Shown: piece after piece, positions 13,401 to 28,400 of the stretch
Layout of the letters: each line of letters opens with the position of its first letter
Numbering within the stretch: the stretch's first letter is position 1
Source: Pomphorhynchus laevis
Taxonomy: Eukaryota; Acanthocephala; Palaeacanthocephala; Echinorhynchida; Pomphorhynchidae
Assembly (NCBI GenBank): GCA_012934845.2
Contig: WNNJ02002785.1
Coordinates: 248,001-312,000 of the forward strand
Direction: 5' to 3'
DNA: 64,000 bases
Program-made: the position numbers and the translations under genes
Notes under the pieces: generated by a model
What the model was told of the DNA's origin: nothing
What the model saw: only the letters and a program-made list of their open reading frames with translations
Databases searched by the model: none

Positions 13401-16400
13401 ATTTTGATAAAGTTTAGCCTAAAAAATACATGGTTGGAAAATTAGTTTATTGATCTAAACGAAATATAACACGATTAAGAGGCTATATATTTTACCTTAC
13501 GTCAATCGATCTCACTAACACTTGAAGGCATCTTGTGCACATGCTAATATCAGTTCCAAACGCATCAAATCTATTTCGCAATAATGCAGCCAGTTTGCAG
13601 AATAAACTTAACGCAAATCATATTAAGGAATCAGCAAAATTCTGAAAGTTTTCATGTAAATAACTATTCGTAGAATACTTATTAAAAAGGCTTATGGCAA
13701 CAATCGAAAATTTGTGGCTAAAAAAAGTATTAAAAATTTGTAATTAAATTTTGTAATTAAAAAATAACTTTGTTTCTTTCTTCGATGAAACAGTACAAAG
13801 AGTAAAAAGGTAAAAAAGTATACCAAAGAATGCTTCACTAGTGAACTTTTTTATTTTTAGCAATACGTATTTCTTATATTGAGAATTTTAAAGAAATTCG
13901 GATTGTTTGATCAGCAATTTATACTGGAAAAATCTTCGTATAAAAGTAAATGCCCAATCTGCAAAGAAAAACAAGTGCCTTAGTATATATATTTTATAAT
14001 TAGATTTTATTATAACATTATAAAAAATATCACTTTATTATATATTATATATATCGTTATTAAATAAATGTATAATCTGATTCCGTATGATTATATCATT
14101 TTGACTTTGTATTTTTTATCATTTGACTTGATAGCATTTGAGTATTTTATAAAACAATTTAACTTGGTAACATTTTAGTAATTAACTTTTTAAATTTAAA
14201 CAAAAAAAATGGTCAAATTTGATAATATAATAATTGTTAAATTAGAATTATCATGGATTATTATTTGACGTAAACACATGTAATTATAGGAAGGTATTTT
14301 ATCAAAAACATTAACTTACGTGCAGACCATCTCTTTTTCCTTTACAGATGCGTAGGTAACACGTCCTATAGATGGCTTGTTAATAAAATAAGCTCTATGG
14401 GCGTGAAAATACTGTTCTAATAACGGCAAAATGACCTTAACAGCATAAACAAAATATGCAAATTTACTGGCGTTATTAAACGAACTTTTGTGAAAAATTT
14501 AATATCTTCAGATTTATAAAAGAATTTTTCCAATTTTGAAAAGGCAACGCTATCTTTGTATATCTCCATATTATTGGCGGCTTTATCTACATATGAAATC
14601 AATTTAGACAAAAAAGTAAATGCAAATCTATTTTCCGATCGATAGTCTGTATTGATATTATTGTAATCTGTTAACATTGCCAATTGGTCCATCTTTTTAC
14701 TAAATTGTGAATAAGCCATTTATCAATTTTATATTGTAGATTTGCTTACGAAGACATCATTTGTGACATTACATCCTCCGACTTTTGACCAGTCCTGTTA
14801 GAAAGTGCGCAAGAGTACCGTAAGTAAAAGTTTATTTTTTTTACAATTTTAAAGACAATAAATTGATCGAAATAATAATACTGTAGATCTTGAATTGTAT
14901 GTATTATTGTAATCAGTTAATTAATACTCATAGCTTTGCTTTTTGCATGTATTAAAATAAATAAAAAATTAAAATTTAAAATAATCGTCATTTTTATGAA
15001 TTGCGTAATAAATAACAGACGTTGTATCAGAATAAGGATTAGAGGTCATCAGGAGAAACTGCTATGCTATCAGGTTTCGGCCCCTAACTCCTCTACCCAA
15101 CATAGCAGCGGGGCCAAATACATGCTAATGATGTATTTCCTCTGATGAAATTAAACTTATAATATAACTTAGCCAAAATTAAATATTAAATTAACTTTGC
15201 CAATATTTTATTATCAATATTATCTTATTAAAAGCAAATTTTATGGCAAATTGTTACCATTTTAGTAGAAAAATGTAATTAAAGCAGTTAGTTTTAATTT
15301 ATTTATGAATAATAATTTTATAATAATATTAAGTAATATAATAATATAAAATAATACAATAATAATTTATAATATTTATGAATAGTTATTATAAAATGTA
15401 TAAACTAAAATTAAAACTATATTAAAATTAAATATTAAAAATAATTTTAAACACAAAAAAAACAGTTTTTTATTTTCTTTCTGAACGTTCTTTCATTTTT
15501 CTTTCTTTCATTTTATGATAAATTTATTCGAGTGAAACTATCGCTCATGATAATTTAAAAGAGATATAAAGTTTTCAAAAACTGATTTAATTTATAATAA
15601 AATAATAAATATTCGGAAATATTACATAAATCTTGATTATAATTTAATATCTTATTTAGATTATTCGAGAAATGAATATACGTTTTCTTTATTTTTATAA
15701 GATAAACGTTTTTCTGTTTATCTAATGGAAATCATTTATTTAATTTAGATAGTTATAGAATCATTGTTAAGTTTGGGATTTCGAATTTTAAGTTGGAATC
15801 TGTGAACTATTTTTGTAATATTTACAAACAATAAAAACAAATTATTGTAATAAAAACCTTAATATGTAAACAAATTTTAATCAATTATTAAACAAATATT
15901 AATAATTGTTCTAGAAACCATATATTTACAGCCTTTGTTGAATAAAAAAATTATTTCAATTAAATAACCTAATCATGACTTTAATGTAAACTTAATTTTG
16001 AGAATATATGCATAAAATCATTAGAGCTTATATAAAATATTTAAGGAAATTGAAGCAATAAAATTTTATAAATTTTATATTTAATAAATATTAAGAATTT
16101 TTTTAAATTGTTATTATTAAAACTATATTACACAAATTCCCGCGAATGGGCCCATGAATATTTCAGTCATCAATTAGAGAACATTCTATAGGCGAGTAAA
16201 TGCTATTATTATCAAACAGTATCTTGTTTTTCAAAGACTTAGGACTCAGCATGCATGCTGACGCAGCACTTGCTATGGCAAAGCCAATTCGCCCCTTCAA
16301 ATGGTTGAGATTGTCTGCATAAGGCTTATGATTATGTTGAGCCTGTTTGGCGGCGATAAGCCGGATGAGTTGCGTAGCCGCATCGCTGATTCCTAAGAGT

Positions 16401-19400
16401 TACTCGTTCTTCGTATTTTTAACGCTTGCGAGTTTCATTGTATATGAAGGAAGATAGCGGGGCGCTATTGATGTTCGATTGAGCAAAAGATAAAAATATG
16501 TTTACGTCCAGGAACGAACGCTCGAATCCTTCATTTTTTAAACCAGAACACACAACGTCTAAGCATTGCATTCTCTCGCTGTGGATTCATTATCAAATAT
16601 CATTGGACCAGGAAAAACGGTGTATCAACTGAACCAGTTGATACACCGTGACATATTACATTGAGTTCATCTGCTAGTCAAAACTCCATTTTTAAAAGAT
16701 AAGGTATGCGCAGTCGAAAGAACAGTCCCACATGCACATTGAGTATGCATGAGGTTTGGAGAACACCAGCCATATCGAGCACTCAAGGCATTAATAAATT
16801 CATTTCGACTTAGATGAATCTTTTCATGAGCAAGTGGTAATGCACTCGGCCACGTGGACGCCCATGGCATTGAAGCTTGTAGGATTACATTGTGTGCAGT
16901 GATATCTAGCTTTGTGAGTTTTTGTTCTAATCTATTATTGTAAAAGCATTCTCTATGCATTTGCACGTAAATAGTAAGAATACAATAATTATTATTAAAT
17001 ATTAAGAATTATAATATTAAGAATCTTAAATATAAGAATTATATAATAGTTTATATTATATATAATATATTCTACATATAATGTAGATAATATAAAGTAG
17101 ATACTTTAATATAAACTAGTAATAAAATATAAGATAGGCTTTATATTTTAAAGTTTACTTGCCTTTATTTCGCTTTTACTATTTTCATAATAAAAATTCA
17201 CGTGACTGTTAAATTCGGAATAAAAATGAAATAAATAGTTTATCATTAGATTTATTCTTTTTAAATAGTTATTTATGGTAATAGTTATTTATTAGATTTA
17301 ATATCTCTTTCTTATCAAACTATTGTATTAAAAAACAGATTTTTGTATTGTTTTTTATTTTTAAATAAAAATCACAGCGAGTACAAGCAAGCTTACTCAA
17401 CAAGTCGATAACCCAAATGTGCAAGAATTTGAAGCATTTGCACGTAAAATAACTCAGAATTTTGTCTTTCAGATGGAGTCAATAAATCGTAAGCGACCAT
17501 ACGCGAATGAACAAATGTGACTGAGTCTGCCGCTTAATAAAAGATTTTTTATGATGAAAGCATATTTTTAAATACCAAGTAGTTGGGATAACCATTTTTC
17601 ATGAGCAAGTCTCGAAAGCTGATATGAAACTTTCTAAATCAAAACCAATAGAACGATACTGATTTAAGATAAAATCCACAATTAGTCATACCGCCATTTC
17701 TCTAGTTGAATTAATTTGTCTAATGTCTACGAACTTTGGTATATACGATTTGACATCTAGACAGCAAGCTGACGCTGGCTTCTATGAAAAAAGCTGTTTT
17801 ATTTAAATTGTTTTAAAAACAAATCTACAATTTTAAATTAAATCAAAATGCGTTATTTTTAAATTTAATCAAATATATATTCGAAAATAATAATAAAATT
17901 TCAAAATATTAAAGAAAATAATTTTAAAATTAAAAAAATATTAATTTAATAAAATAATTAATTTTATTAAATAAAAAGTGTCAAATTGAGATTAGAGGGT
18001 CTCCGGCTAACTCAATGAAGCAGGTGGCGTTGTCCCTGCTTCATTAATATTCATTATAAATTTAATACATATTAATTCAAAGGTCGAATTTACAATTCGA
18101 ACTTTTATAAAAATATTAAAAAAGAAATATTATTATCAAACATTTTTCATATTTTTACAACAGATAAATTTAATTTCTAATTAAATTTATTAAATATTAA
18201 AAATATACGTAATTTTAAATTTAATTTAATATATTCGATAGCATCGATGTAATTCTAAAATATCAAAGTAAAAATTTTTTAAATTTTAAAGTTATTAATT
18301 TAAAATGAATATTAACTAAAAAGTAGAACTTATAAATTGACTTTTAATTAAAAATAATAATAATAAAATAAATTTTTATCAAAATATTGTATCAATATAT
18401 AATATTTTCAGATTATAATAATATTACTATATACAATATTATATGATATTATTATATGTACATTATCAATATACATTATGACAGATTATTTAATTAATCT
18501 GTCAAATAATGTTGTATAATATAATGTATATAATATAAAAATAATAAAAATATTATATCATGTATTATATAATATTATATAATGCATATGTATTTTACAC
18601 ATATAACGTATTATTAATATAATATTATGTATTATATATGCTAATATATTATGCAATTATCGTAAAATTTTAGAACAGAGAAAAATAAAAACTATCCAAA
18701 AGTTTGACGATGCACTAACTTAGCAATTAAAAATAAATAAATTTTTTAACTTAAAAAACTATTTCTGCAAATCAGATGTAATTTAATATACATGAGTCCA
18801 GTATATTAAATTATTTATAAATAAAAATAATAATAAAATAATTAAATAATAATAAATAATAAATAATTATCATATAAGATTATATATAATTCATATCAAG
18901 TTAAAAATAAAATTGAAATTTAAAATAAAAGTCAATTTTTATGAATTGACTAATAAATAACAGACGTTGTATCAGAATAAGGATTAGAGGTCATCAGGAG
19001 GAACTGCTATGCTATCAGGTTTCGGCCCTTAACTCCTCTACCCAACATAGCAGCGGGGCCAAATACATGCTAATGATGTATTCCTCTGATAAAATTTGAT
19101 TTTATATTGTATCTTATTCTAATACAAAGCATATTGTTTATTATCCATAAAGTTGATTTATAAATTATAAATTTAATATTTTAATAATATTTTGTTGATG
19201 TATAATTCTACAATCGAAAATTAGCAGAAAAATTATTAGCGTTTCGTTATAAATTAAACTTTAATATAGAGAATAGAAAAATCATATTAATAAATTAGAT
19301 CAGCTAACTGAGTCGACGTATTTGTTCCTATATATAAATAAAAATAAAGGTAGGTAATAAATAATTATATAACATTTTATACCATTTTTATTAAGATCAA

Positions 19401-22400
19401 GTTAAAATTTACATAGTTTTAGTATTTCTGACAAAAGCTTTATTACCGGGAAGGCAAAGTTCACCGGTTAATAATGACTTGTCAACAGAACAAACCAGTT
19501 CAACTAACTGAGCCTACGTATTTTATATTATATATGAAGACGACATTTTAAATTTGAGATAATTCTTTCTCACATTTGTATAAAAATATACATAGACATA
19601 ACGGAACTTCGCATTTATATTTAAATCTATGACTTATGGAATTAGGCCATTATTGTGTACATAAAAATTCGAAAAATATTTTACCTGCTTAAATTTAAGG
19701 TGTTGAAAAATCTAATATTTGATTTAACATTAAAGATAACTACAACTTATGAAAAAATTAACATTCCCCTCTTAGAAATTACGAAGAATGATATCAATTA
19801 TGATCAAAGAAGAGAGTTAATAGCATTTTTATTGAAATAGGATTTTGATAGCTAACTGGCATCATCAGGATAACATTGTATAAAACAGTTTTAAAAAATT
19901 GCTGGTTATATGATGATTATCATATCGCAGAAGCTAAAACGATTAGTTGTGTCTCTTTTTTTCATCAAAACATCAAACTGATATTCACAATGAACAACAA
20001 AATGAACAATAACAACAACAGAGATAAGAACACAAAAACAATAACAACATAAACACTACTATTTAAAGTAAAAGTAATTGTAGGATTGATTATAAACAGT
20101 AAATAATTTTAAATTATGAATAAACTACAAAAGGTCAGAGATCCTTTGGACCTTTTACAAAAGGCCCAAAGGATCAGAATACACTAGGCACTTTTGTATT
20201 CTCTGGACGTGTTTGCGGCTTTTGACAACCTCACACTCGACTCAGTAATAAAAACTTTGAAAAAATGTGTTGTTTCATTGAACATTCTGAGTCAAGTGTT
20301 GGAAAGAAGACGACAAAGGTTTTTCTTATCATCTTTACAAAGGTCGTCCTCAAGAATCCCTTTTGTCGCCAATCTTGGATATGATTACGACAATGTCTTG
20401 GATGAACTCTTGGATAGGAAAACTAGCGGCACTATCTACACCTATAATAGTGACCGACCAAGGCTGGTATACAGTCTTACAATAAAGAATTTTAAGTTGT
20501 TTTATCTGTGAAACAAATGTTAACTATATCTTATAAATTTGTTCAATCAAAGAAAACAAATTTAAAATGTAAAAAAAAATATCATTACAAAGGAAAATGA
20601 CAGTATCTTAGTACTGCGAAGCAAACCAAATCAAAGAAAATTCAATAAATTTGTTTTTCACTCATAAAAATTATTAACTGATCAAAAAAGAGAGTTAATA
20701 GCATTTTTTATTAAAATCGGATTTTCAATAGCTAATTGCTAAGGATAAAATTATATAAAATGTTTTAAAAAATTATTAACTGATCGAATTAATTAGCTAT
20801 CGAATTTTCGATAGACGATTGAAAAGTTAGCTACTTTTCATCTACAAGATGAAAAGTTTTAAAAAATTTCTTGAAAGCTTCGACATGTTGAAAACTGCAG
20901 TTATCTCTGCTAGTTTAATATCTCAGAAGTTTAAACGATTAGCTATGTCTCTTTTTTATCAATTCATCAAACTGATATTCACAATGAACAACAAAAATGA
21001 ACAGAAACAACAGAGATAAAAACACAAAAACAATGACAAAGTCTGTTCACTCTCTCCTTTAATCAGTTAAGAATTTTTATGAACAACAAATATATAACAC
21101 AAATTATTCTGTATTGAAGAGACAAGAATTCAAAAACAAAATTAACTGTAGGATTGATTAAAAACAGTCAATAAACTTTAATAATGAATAAACTACAAAC
21201 TACGGTTCCAAAATATTTGTTATTAAATCAATATTTAATTTATTATTAAGCATCGATTTATTTTGACTATTTATTATGACTTTATTACCCACAATTTATT
21301 AAATAAATATTTATTTATTATATTATACATTATGACAGATTATTTTAATAATCTGTCAAAGAATCTTGTATATATAATGTGATACAAGAATGTATAGAAT
21401 GATACTATAATGTATACAAGATGTATACAGACAACAATTTAATAAGTAAAAGGAACACGGCTACATAATACGATAAATTGTGTGTAATTTTTAGATTTTG
21501 TATTTTTTCAGTCAACAATTATATGCAGATTATATTATATTCTAAGAAAATAATAAGAATATATTCACGGTAAGAAAATAAATGAAATTTATAACTTCAT
21601 TATCAGATTGTCTTTTATTAAAAAGACATTTTCTTTACATGTCTAGTTGTTTAAATATAAACGTTTCATTTATTACGTTATTCGTTAATTAACAAAATTT
21701 CATAGAAGAATAATACAGCGAATACGTACATTCACGGTTGCTTTTTGTGGCTTTCTTGACATTCCACTGTCAACTTTATCCAATTCGTATCCGAGAAATC
21801 TAAGTAGTGATAGTGCATTCACAATTACGGTATTGTGTTTATCTTGTAGCTAGAACAAATACATCAATCTGAAAATATTCATTCTGCTTTTGAGAAGTAA
21901 AAAATCATAAATAATTCTAATTAACTTATAAATAAATCATAGGTTTTAGTTTTTTAATTTTATACATTTTGAATTTTTAGTAACATAGACTCTATCAACA
22001 TATTTTAACAGATAAATTCTTTCGGTGTATATTTCGGTGCACGAAATATATACTAATTCTGATATGTTCTGCAGATGCTACAATTCTCAGAAAAATTTAA
22101 AAATAGCGTAACATTTACAAAATTGGTTCAATATTTTCACTGATCCACTATTTAATAATTCAAAGGAAAATACGTTTTTTACGAAAATAAAGTCTAAAAT
22201 TTAATGAATAAAATAATATTAATGACAATATTTGTTATATTTGTTATTAAATTTTTGAAAATATAGAACGAATACACATGACAACAAAAATTACATACGT
22301 ATCTCAAAATTTTAATAAAATACTGAAGAATATATTTCGCAAAATAATTAATAATGTTAATTTTATATTGCTGTATATTATCATCAATCAAAAATAAAAT

Positions 22401-25400
22401 GTGAATAGTTCTTTACTTTTTCAATATTTTATTTTTTCATTTTTTAACGTTTCACCTAAAAAAATCAGGCGAAACATTATTTCTCGTTGCTTATTATAGT
22501 TTCTTAAAATCCTCTAAAAAACAATGTTTTAAAAATTTTAATTATTTATAAAATCGTCATAATTTATAAATTTATAAAATATAAAACTGTTACTAAAACT
22601 ATTCAAAAATTGCATACGTATCTCAAAATTTAAATGCATTACTAAAGAATATATTCCGCAAAAATATAAAATGCTATTCCATTCGATTTGATATTCAATC
22701 TCTTGGAAATAAATGAAAAGTTTTATTTATTACAAATAAATAATCATTGTATTTAATGATTTTATTTAATCTAATTACACTGATTACATCAAATATTTTC
22801 GAATTTTTTCAATTTAAATACGAATTAGAATTTTCTATGATCTAGAGTTAATCCCAGCTTCGATTGAATTCAATGAAACTTACAGATTGAGGAATTTCAT
22901 TGTGAGGTCGAATGTTTGGATGATATTTACGTTTACTATTAAATTCTCCCGTTTGCCATCCATTTTCAACCTAAACATATCATATGAAAGCTTTTGATAG
23001 TTCGCAGTAGCCTACCATCTTGTATGACCAGTTGTCATGGTTTATACTCGATATCTTTGGCACGAGTTTAGAAATATTTGTGGACATTGAACTAAAAGTC
23101 GTTCAAGTTAAATTTGAGATCAATTTAATATAATAATATATATGCTAATATGAGTAAGTTGATTATAAATTGTTTCATTTTTTAATTTATTTTATCATTT
23201 CTCACTTGCTATTTAAAAAAGAAAAGTTCAAGCTAACATTTTATCATCTAAGTTTAAAGTTTTTTTACTTGAACAGGACACATTACAAAACATATTTAAA
23301 TAAGAATAAGCGAAGTTCAAACTGCTAAGCTTAAATATTTCATATTTTTATGCTTTAATATAAATTAAATTAAAAGGTAAATTATATTTTGAATTTTACC
23401 ACTTTATCCTAAAATTTTAAATTTTATATTCTACAATACTGCAAAAATAAACTTTGTGTACCTTACAATGCACTAATTCATAATTATCAAAGTAAAAATC
23501 ACATGGTTAACAAAACAAAACACATATCATTTGAATAAAAATCTAAAATATTAAATTACATTGAAATTAAATTAATATTATAAAGATGACATATTAGGAT
23601 TTACAGTAACATATTTTTCATTAGCACTCATTCATACTGTACAATATTAAATATAATAAATTAAAGCTTTATAGAATATGAATTTGTTCATAACTGTTTA
23701 AAAAATAAATGTAAATTATATAAAGGTATGAAATATATGTTTCGATACATTGATAATATATGTGTACTTAACTCTAGCAATTTTTATTCAATAAGCGACT
23801 AAATTTATTCAGGTAGCCTTATTCTCAATAAAGCCAATATTAATGATAAAGAAGGTATATATTTAGTTATGAAAATTAAATTAACATCAATAAAAACTAC
23901 TTTTAATTTATATCGTAAAGATGGCACATTTTAATTTACAATAAACATATTTTTGCATGAGCAGGCATGCATACCATATAATATAATATATGAAATAATG
24001 AAATTTTAAGAATTGCAACAATTTGTAATGATATTGTTTATATTTAAAATCATTTAAATAATTTAATATTTTCCAGTTGCTAATATAATATAAACTATAT
24101 AATTTATAATATACGATATAATATAAAATATAATACATTAAATAATGAAATTATAATAATTGCAACAATTTGTAACGATATTGGTTTTCTTCAAAATCAT
24201 TTAAATAATTTAATAGATACATATTTTAGACTAGGTTAGTATAAAAATATCATCAAACAGAAAATAGTAAAATATATAAATCAACGAAATATTATTAAAA
24301 ATAAATATTTTGTGCCATTTATGGTGTACCTTTCCCAGTAGCCTTTATTTAATAGCCTTATTCTTAATAAAATCAATATTAATTATAAAGTAGTTATATA
24401 TCTAGATATTAACATTAATATCTAGATATTAATGATATTAATCTAGATATCTAGATATTGCGGTGGATAAAACGATATTTAATCGAAGAGCACAAAATAT
24501 TGCATGCTATATTTGATATAGCATCCAGGTAGCCATATTCTTAATAAAACCAATATTAATGATAAAGAAAGTATATACCTTGATATGAGCATTAAATTAA
24601 CATTAACTAAAACTACTTTTAATTTATATTGTAACGATGACATATTTAAATTTACAAGAAACATATTTTTGCATGAGCAGGCATGCATACCATATAATAT
24701 AAAATATAATACATTAAATAATGAAATTTTAAGAATTGCAACAATATGTAATGATATTGGCTTTCTTCAAAATCATTTAAATAATTTAATAGATACATAT
24801 TTTAAACTAGGTTGCTACAAAAATAAAACCAAATGTGTGGAAATGATGAAATTGAATCTTAATTAGAAAACATGGTATATTATGTATTAAACGTTTAATA
24901 CTAATACTCGGTTATAAAATTTATTTTTTTAATAAAGTTAGAATTTAAAATAAAAATCATTTTTATGAATTGACTAATTAATAACATACGATGTATCAGA
25001 ATAAGAATTAGAGGTCATCAGGAGGAACTTCTATGTTATCATGTTTCGTTCCCTATTCCTGACTTTACATAACACTGGGGCCAAACACGTGATAATGACG
25101 TATTTTCTCTGATAAATCACTTTTAATATTATATAGTTCTTTAATATTACTACCAATTTTTAATATGATTTTATATCATATTTTTTAATAAAAATAGATA
25201 ATTATAAATGATAAATCAATAAGATTTTTAACAATGTGTTAATATGGTGAACACCCATAAAATATTACTGAATAAATAGGATTAAATGCAATGAAATTAA
25301 AAACAGAAAGTATAAAAATATAAAATCTAAAATTACCATAGAAATTTTATTTAATTGATTAATTTAATAACCTTCGTATCAATCCAAAAAATAATAAATT

Positions 25401-28400
25401 ATATTAACGTTTCACTATTACAATCTAACTTCAATTGTAAAAATCAAATATTAATGTCAAATTTTGAACCAAAATAAACCTACAGTGGTGTTGGATATTT
25501 TATAAGTTGGAAATCGTCAAAATATCTATCTACTTCTAGTTTGTCTTTAGACTTGTTGATTGTTAAGGTGCAGTCTGGGGGTAATGAACAGGCAATCGCT
25601 GTCATACAAGGGAGAGCTTCACTAAAAAGCTCGGGATCATATCGCTGAAATTAGAAAATTATCAAAGTATTGTATTGCGAACAAATAAGGTAGAAGCATA
25701 AGACTAATTTTGTTTCTAAAATGTCTGTGAGATTCCTTAACTGGCAAAATAAATTTCAATGCTTAATTGATAGAACATTCAATATCTAATATTTTACACT
25801 TTTCAACTCTTCAGATTTAATTTTATGATTTTGTAATTGAGAATATTAATTTTGGAAATCTTGGTAAAATAAAATTATTTATTTTTATTTAATTTTGGTA
25901 AAAACAAATTGTAGACACGAGTAGTATATACACTCCGTTTCATCAGTATTGAAAAGGGAAAACAGTCGAAAGCTTGTAAATTGTAAAAATTAAAATAAAT
26001 AATCGCGTCTGTAATTTTATTTAACCAAAATGAAACAAGTTCGATTCGACACGAATGCAATTCTCAACGACTAAGAATATTAAGTTGATTTGTAGTTACG
26101 AAAAAATGTTCTTTTACAAGGATTGGAAGATTAAATTGTATAATTGAGAAATCAAAAATGAAATGGTAATGAATTTATTTTCAATTAATCAAATCTGTAT
26201 AAACTTTTAGAATTTGATTAACATTTCGAAGAAACGTCATATATTTAAATAAAAATTCAGTATTAAAGTCATGTTATTAAAAATACTTAATAGTATATTC
26301 GATACATGAGGGTTCAATTATAAAACACAAAATATCGTCAGCTAATTTTTGATTGTTGAGCAAAATATATCTAATATTATTCAATTTGTCGATATTTCAA
26401 AATAAAATAAAGATAATCAATAAAGATGACCACAAAATAATCTTAATCAATGAAGTCAATTATTTAAATTAGTAAAGTTAAGCGCATAAATTTCAATGTG
26501 AATAAATAATTCCAAACATGTACATAAAATGAATTAAAAATGTTATATACATTTCTTATATTTGTGCGTTTTTAATAAGAGTTTTGAACAATTTGATGGT
26601 TCAAAGTGAAGCATTGAATATTTTGAATTCATCTATTATTCACCCAAAATCTATTACAAGCTAATCTAAATTTGCATATGTAATAATATAAATAATAAAA
26701 ATAATATATAAGATACAAAATGAATATTAGATTAATTTATTTTAAATAATTTACATTAAAATATCAATCCTTCATATTTCTTGAAATTTTCTATTTATTG
26801 AATATCCATTAGATATTTTTCATCCCTTTAATATTCATTCCACATATTTTTCTTTATAAATGAATAAGAAATTAATCCAATAATGCATTATTATTGAATG
26901 TGAATAGAAACAACTATAAGAACTATGAAGTATATGGAATTTTAAATTCAACTTACTTTTAAGCTGCCACTTAATAGTACATTATTGAATATCAGTTAAT
27001 GTCGTTGTATTTCATCACAGTTAAACATTGTATCTTTCAATTTTATTAAAAATTATAGTTTTATGTTCCTCTAGTTTTTTTAATTTTTTAATTTTAAAAG
27101 AGTTTCATAGACATTTAATTGCTTTGTCACATGTATGGACTTCTTAAAATTGAAAATAATAACCTTATAATTAAAAAAGCTAGTTATATCTTATTCTATA
27201 AAATTTCATTGATAAACTGAATAAATTTGCATGCAAAAGCTTAAGAGATACTTTTAAACTCCCTGGTAAATTAGTGGCTTTAATAAATAAGACGATTTGG
27301 AAATTATTATATATAATAAATGCATATTTTAATTAGTTGATAATGAATAATTATTGATAAAGAATTATTGAAGCTGGATCAAGGAAAGGAAGAAAATTTT
27401 ATTTGATATTTCGCTAACTTCTATTAGCATCTTCAGAAAATTACAATTTGATAAAGAATTATTGGAGCTGGATCAAAGAAAGAATGAAAATTTTGTTTGA
27501 TATTTAGCTAACTTCTGTTAGCATCTTCAGAAAATTACATTTTGATAAATAATTTTTGGAGCTGGATCAAAATAAATAAAAATTTTATTTTATATTTCGC
27601 TAACTTCTGTTAGCATATTCAGAAAATTACAATTTGAAAAAGAATTATTGAAGCTGGATCAAGGAAAGGAAGGAAAATTTTATTTGATATTTCGCTAACC
27701 TCTGTTAGCATCGTCAGAAATTTACAATTTGATAAAGAATTATTTAAGCTGGATCGAAGAAATAAGGAAAATTTTATTTGATATTTCGCTAACCTCTGTT
27801 AGCATCTTCAGAAAATTACAATTTGATAAAGAATTATTGGAACTGGATCAAATAAAGGAGGAAAATTTTATTTGATATTTCGCTAACTTCTGTTAGCATC
27901 TACAGAAAATTACAATTTGATAAAGAATTATTGGGGCTGGATCGAAGAAAAGAGGAAAATTTTCTGAAGATGCTAACAGAAGTTTGCGAAATATAAAATA
28001 AAAATTGCCATCGTTCTTTGATCAAGCTACAATAATTCTTTATGCATATTTTTATTGTAATCTTGACTTAATTTAATGAATATTTAATTAAAATATAATA
28101 TAATGGAAAATAAAATCTAACATCCGCAAAATGAATTTAATTCGTAGTATTTAGCGGCTTCTAAAAAGCTGATGCAACTGATGAGCGCTGCCCTGAAACG
28201 CTGATCTGTTGTATCAGCCAGTTCAAAGGTGCTTGTTTATCGTGGTCTGCGACAGTCGTTTTCCGAAGACAGCACGAAGCGACTGTGAGCTCGGGCCGAC
28301 CGCGCCCGGAGTCTTGACGGCGACATGCACGAAATTGAAAATGTTGCCATCCAGGTCCCTGTATTTATGGCGTATTCCTTAATCTGGGTGTCGAGCGACA

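Larger units (their letters stand above)
11233..13495. other. RyR intron with two fold-back elements
   Basis: Contains the fold-back at 11293-11674 and the hammerhead-bearing fold-back at 13074-13321. Around 12.1-12.4 kb the segment ataattgttgaaataataaa is duplicated. The rest is AT-rich with no gene seen. Confidence 0.6.
14700..17396. other. RyR intron with a pseudoknot repeat and a retroelement fossil
   Basis: Contains repeat copy 2 (14962-15150) and the retroelement fossil 16190-16970. Positions ~15150-16130 are A/T-rich with nothing recognised. A perfect inverted repeat sits at 16618-16649. Confidence 0.6.
17757..21725. other. RyR intron with repeats and a LINE-like fragment
   Basis: Contains the pseudoknot repeat copy 3 (18915-19100), AT-rich elements ending in ctaactgagtcgacgtattt near 19300 and 19500, and a LINE-like reverse-transcriptase fragment (20194-20511). 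A duplicated block (gatcaaagaagagagttaat, cagagataagaacacaaaaa) recurs at ~19800-20060 and ~20680-21060. No host gene seen. Confidence 0.6.

Noticed and set aside
13165-13407. 80-aa and 71-aa overlapping frames as genes
   Set aside because: They are translations of the two arms of the hammerhead fold-back.
21726-21849. A missing exon between exons 27 and 28
   Set aside because: Moving the exon 27 donor four bases to gtattc restores phase, so no extra exon is needed.
27356-28045. CRISPR array
   Set aside because: Units are end-to-end 94-bp repeats without unique spacers, in a eukaryotic intron.
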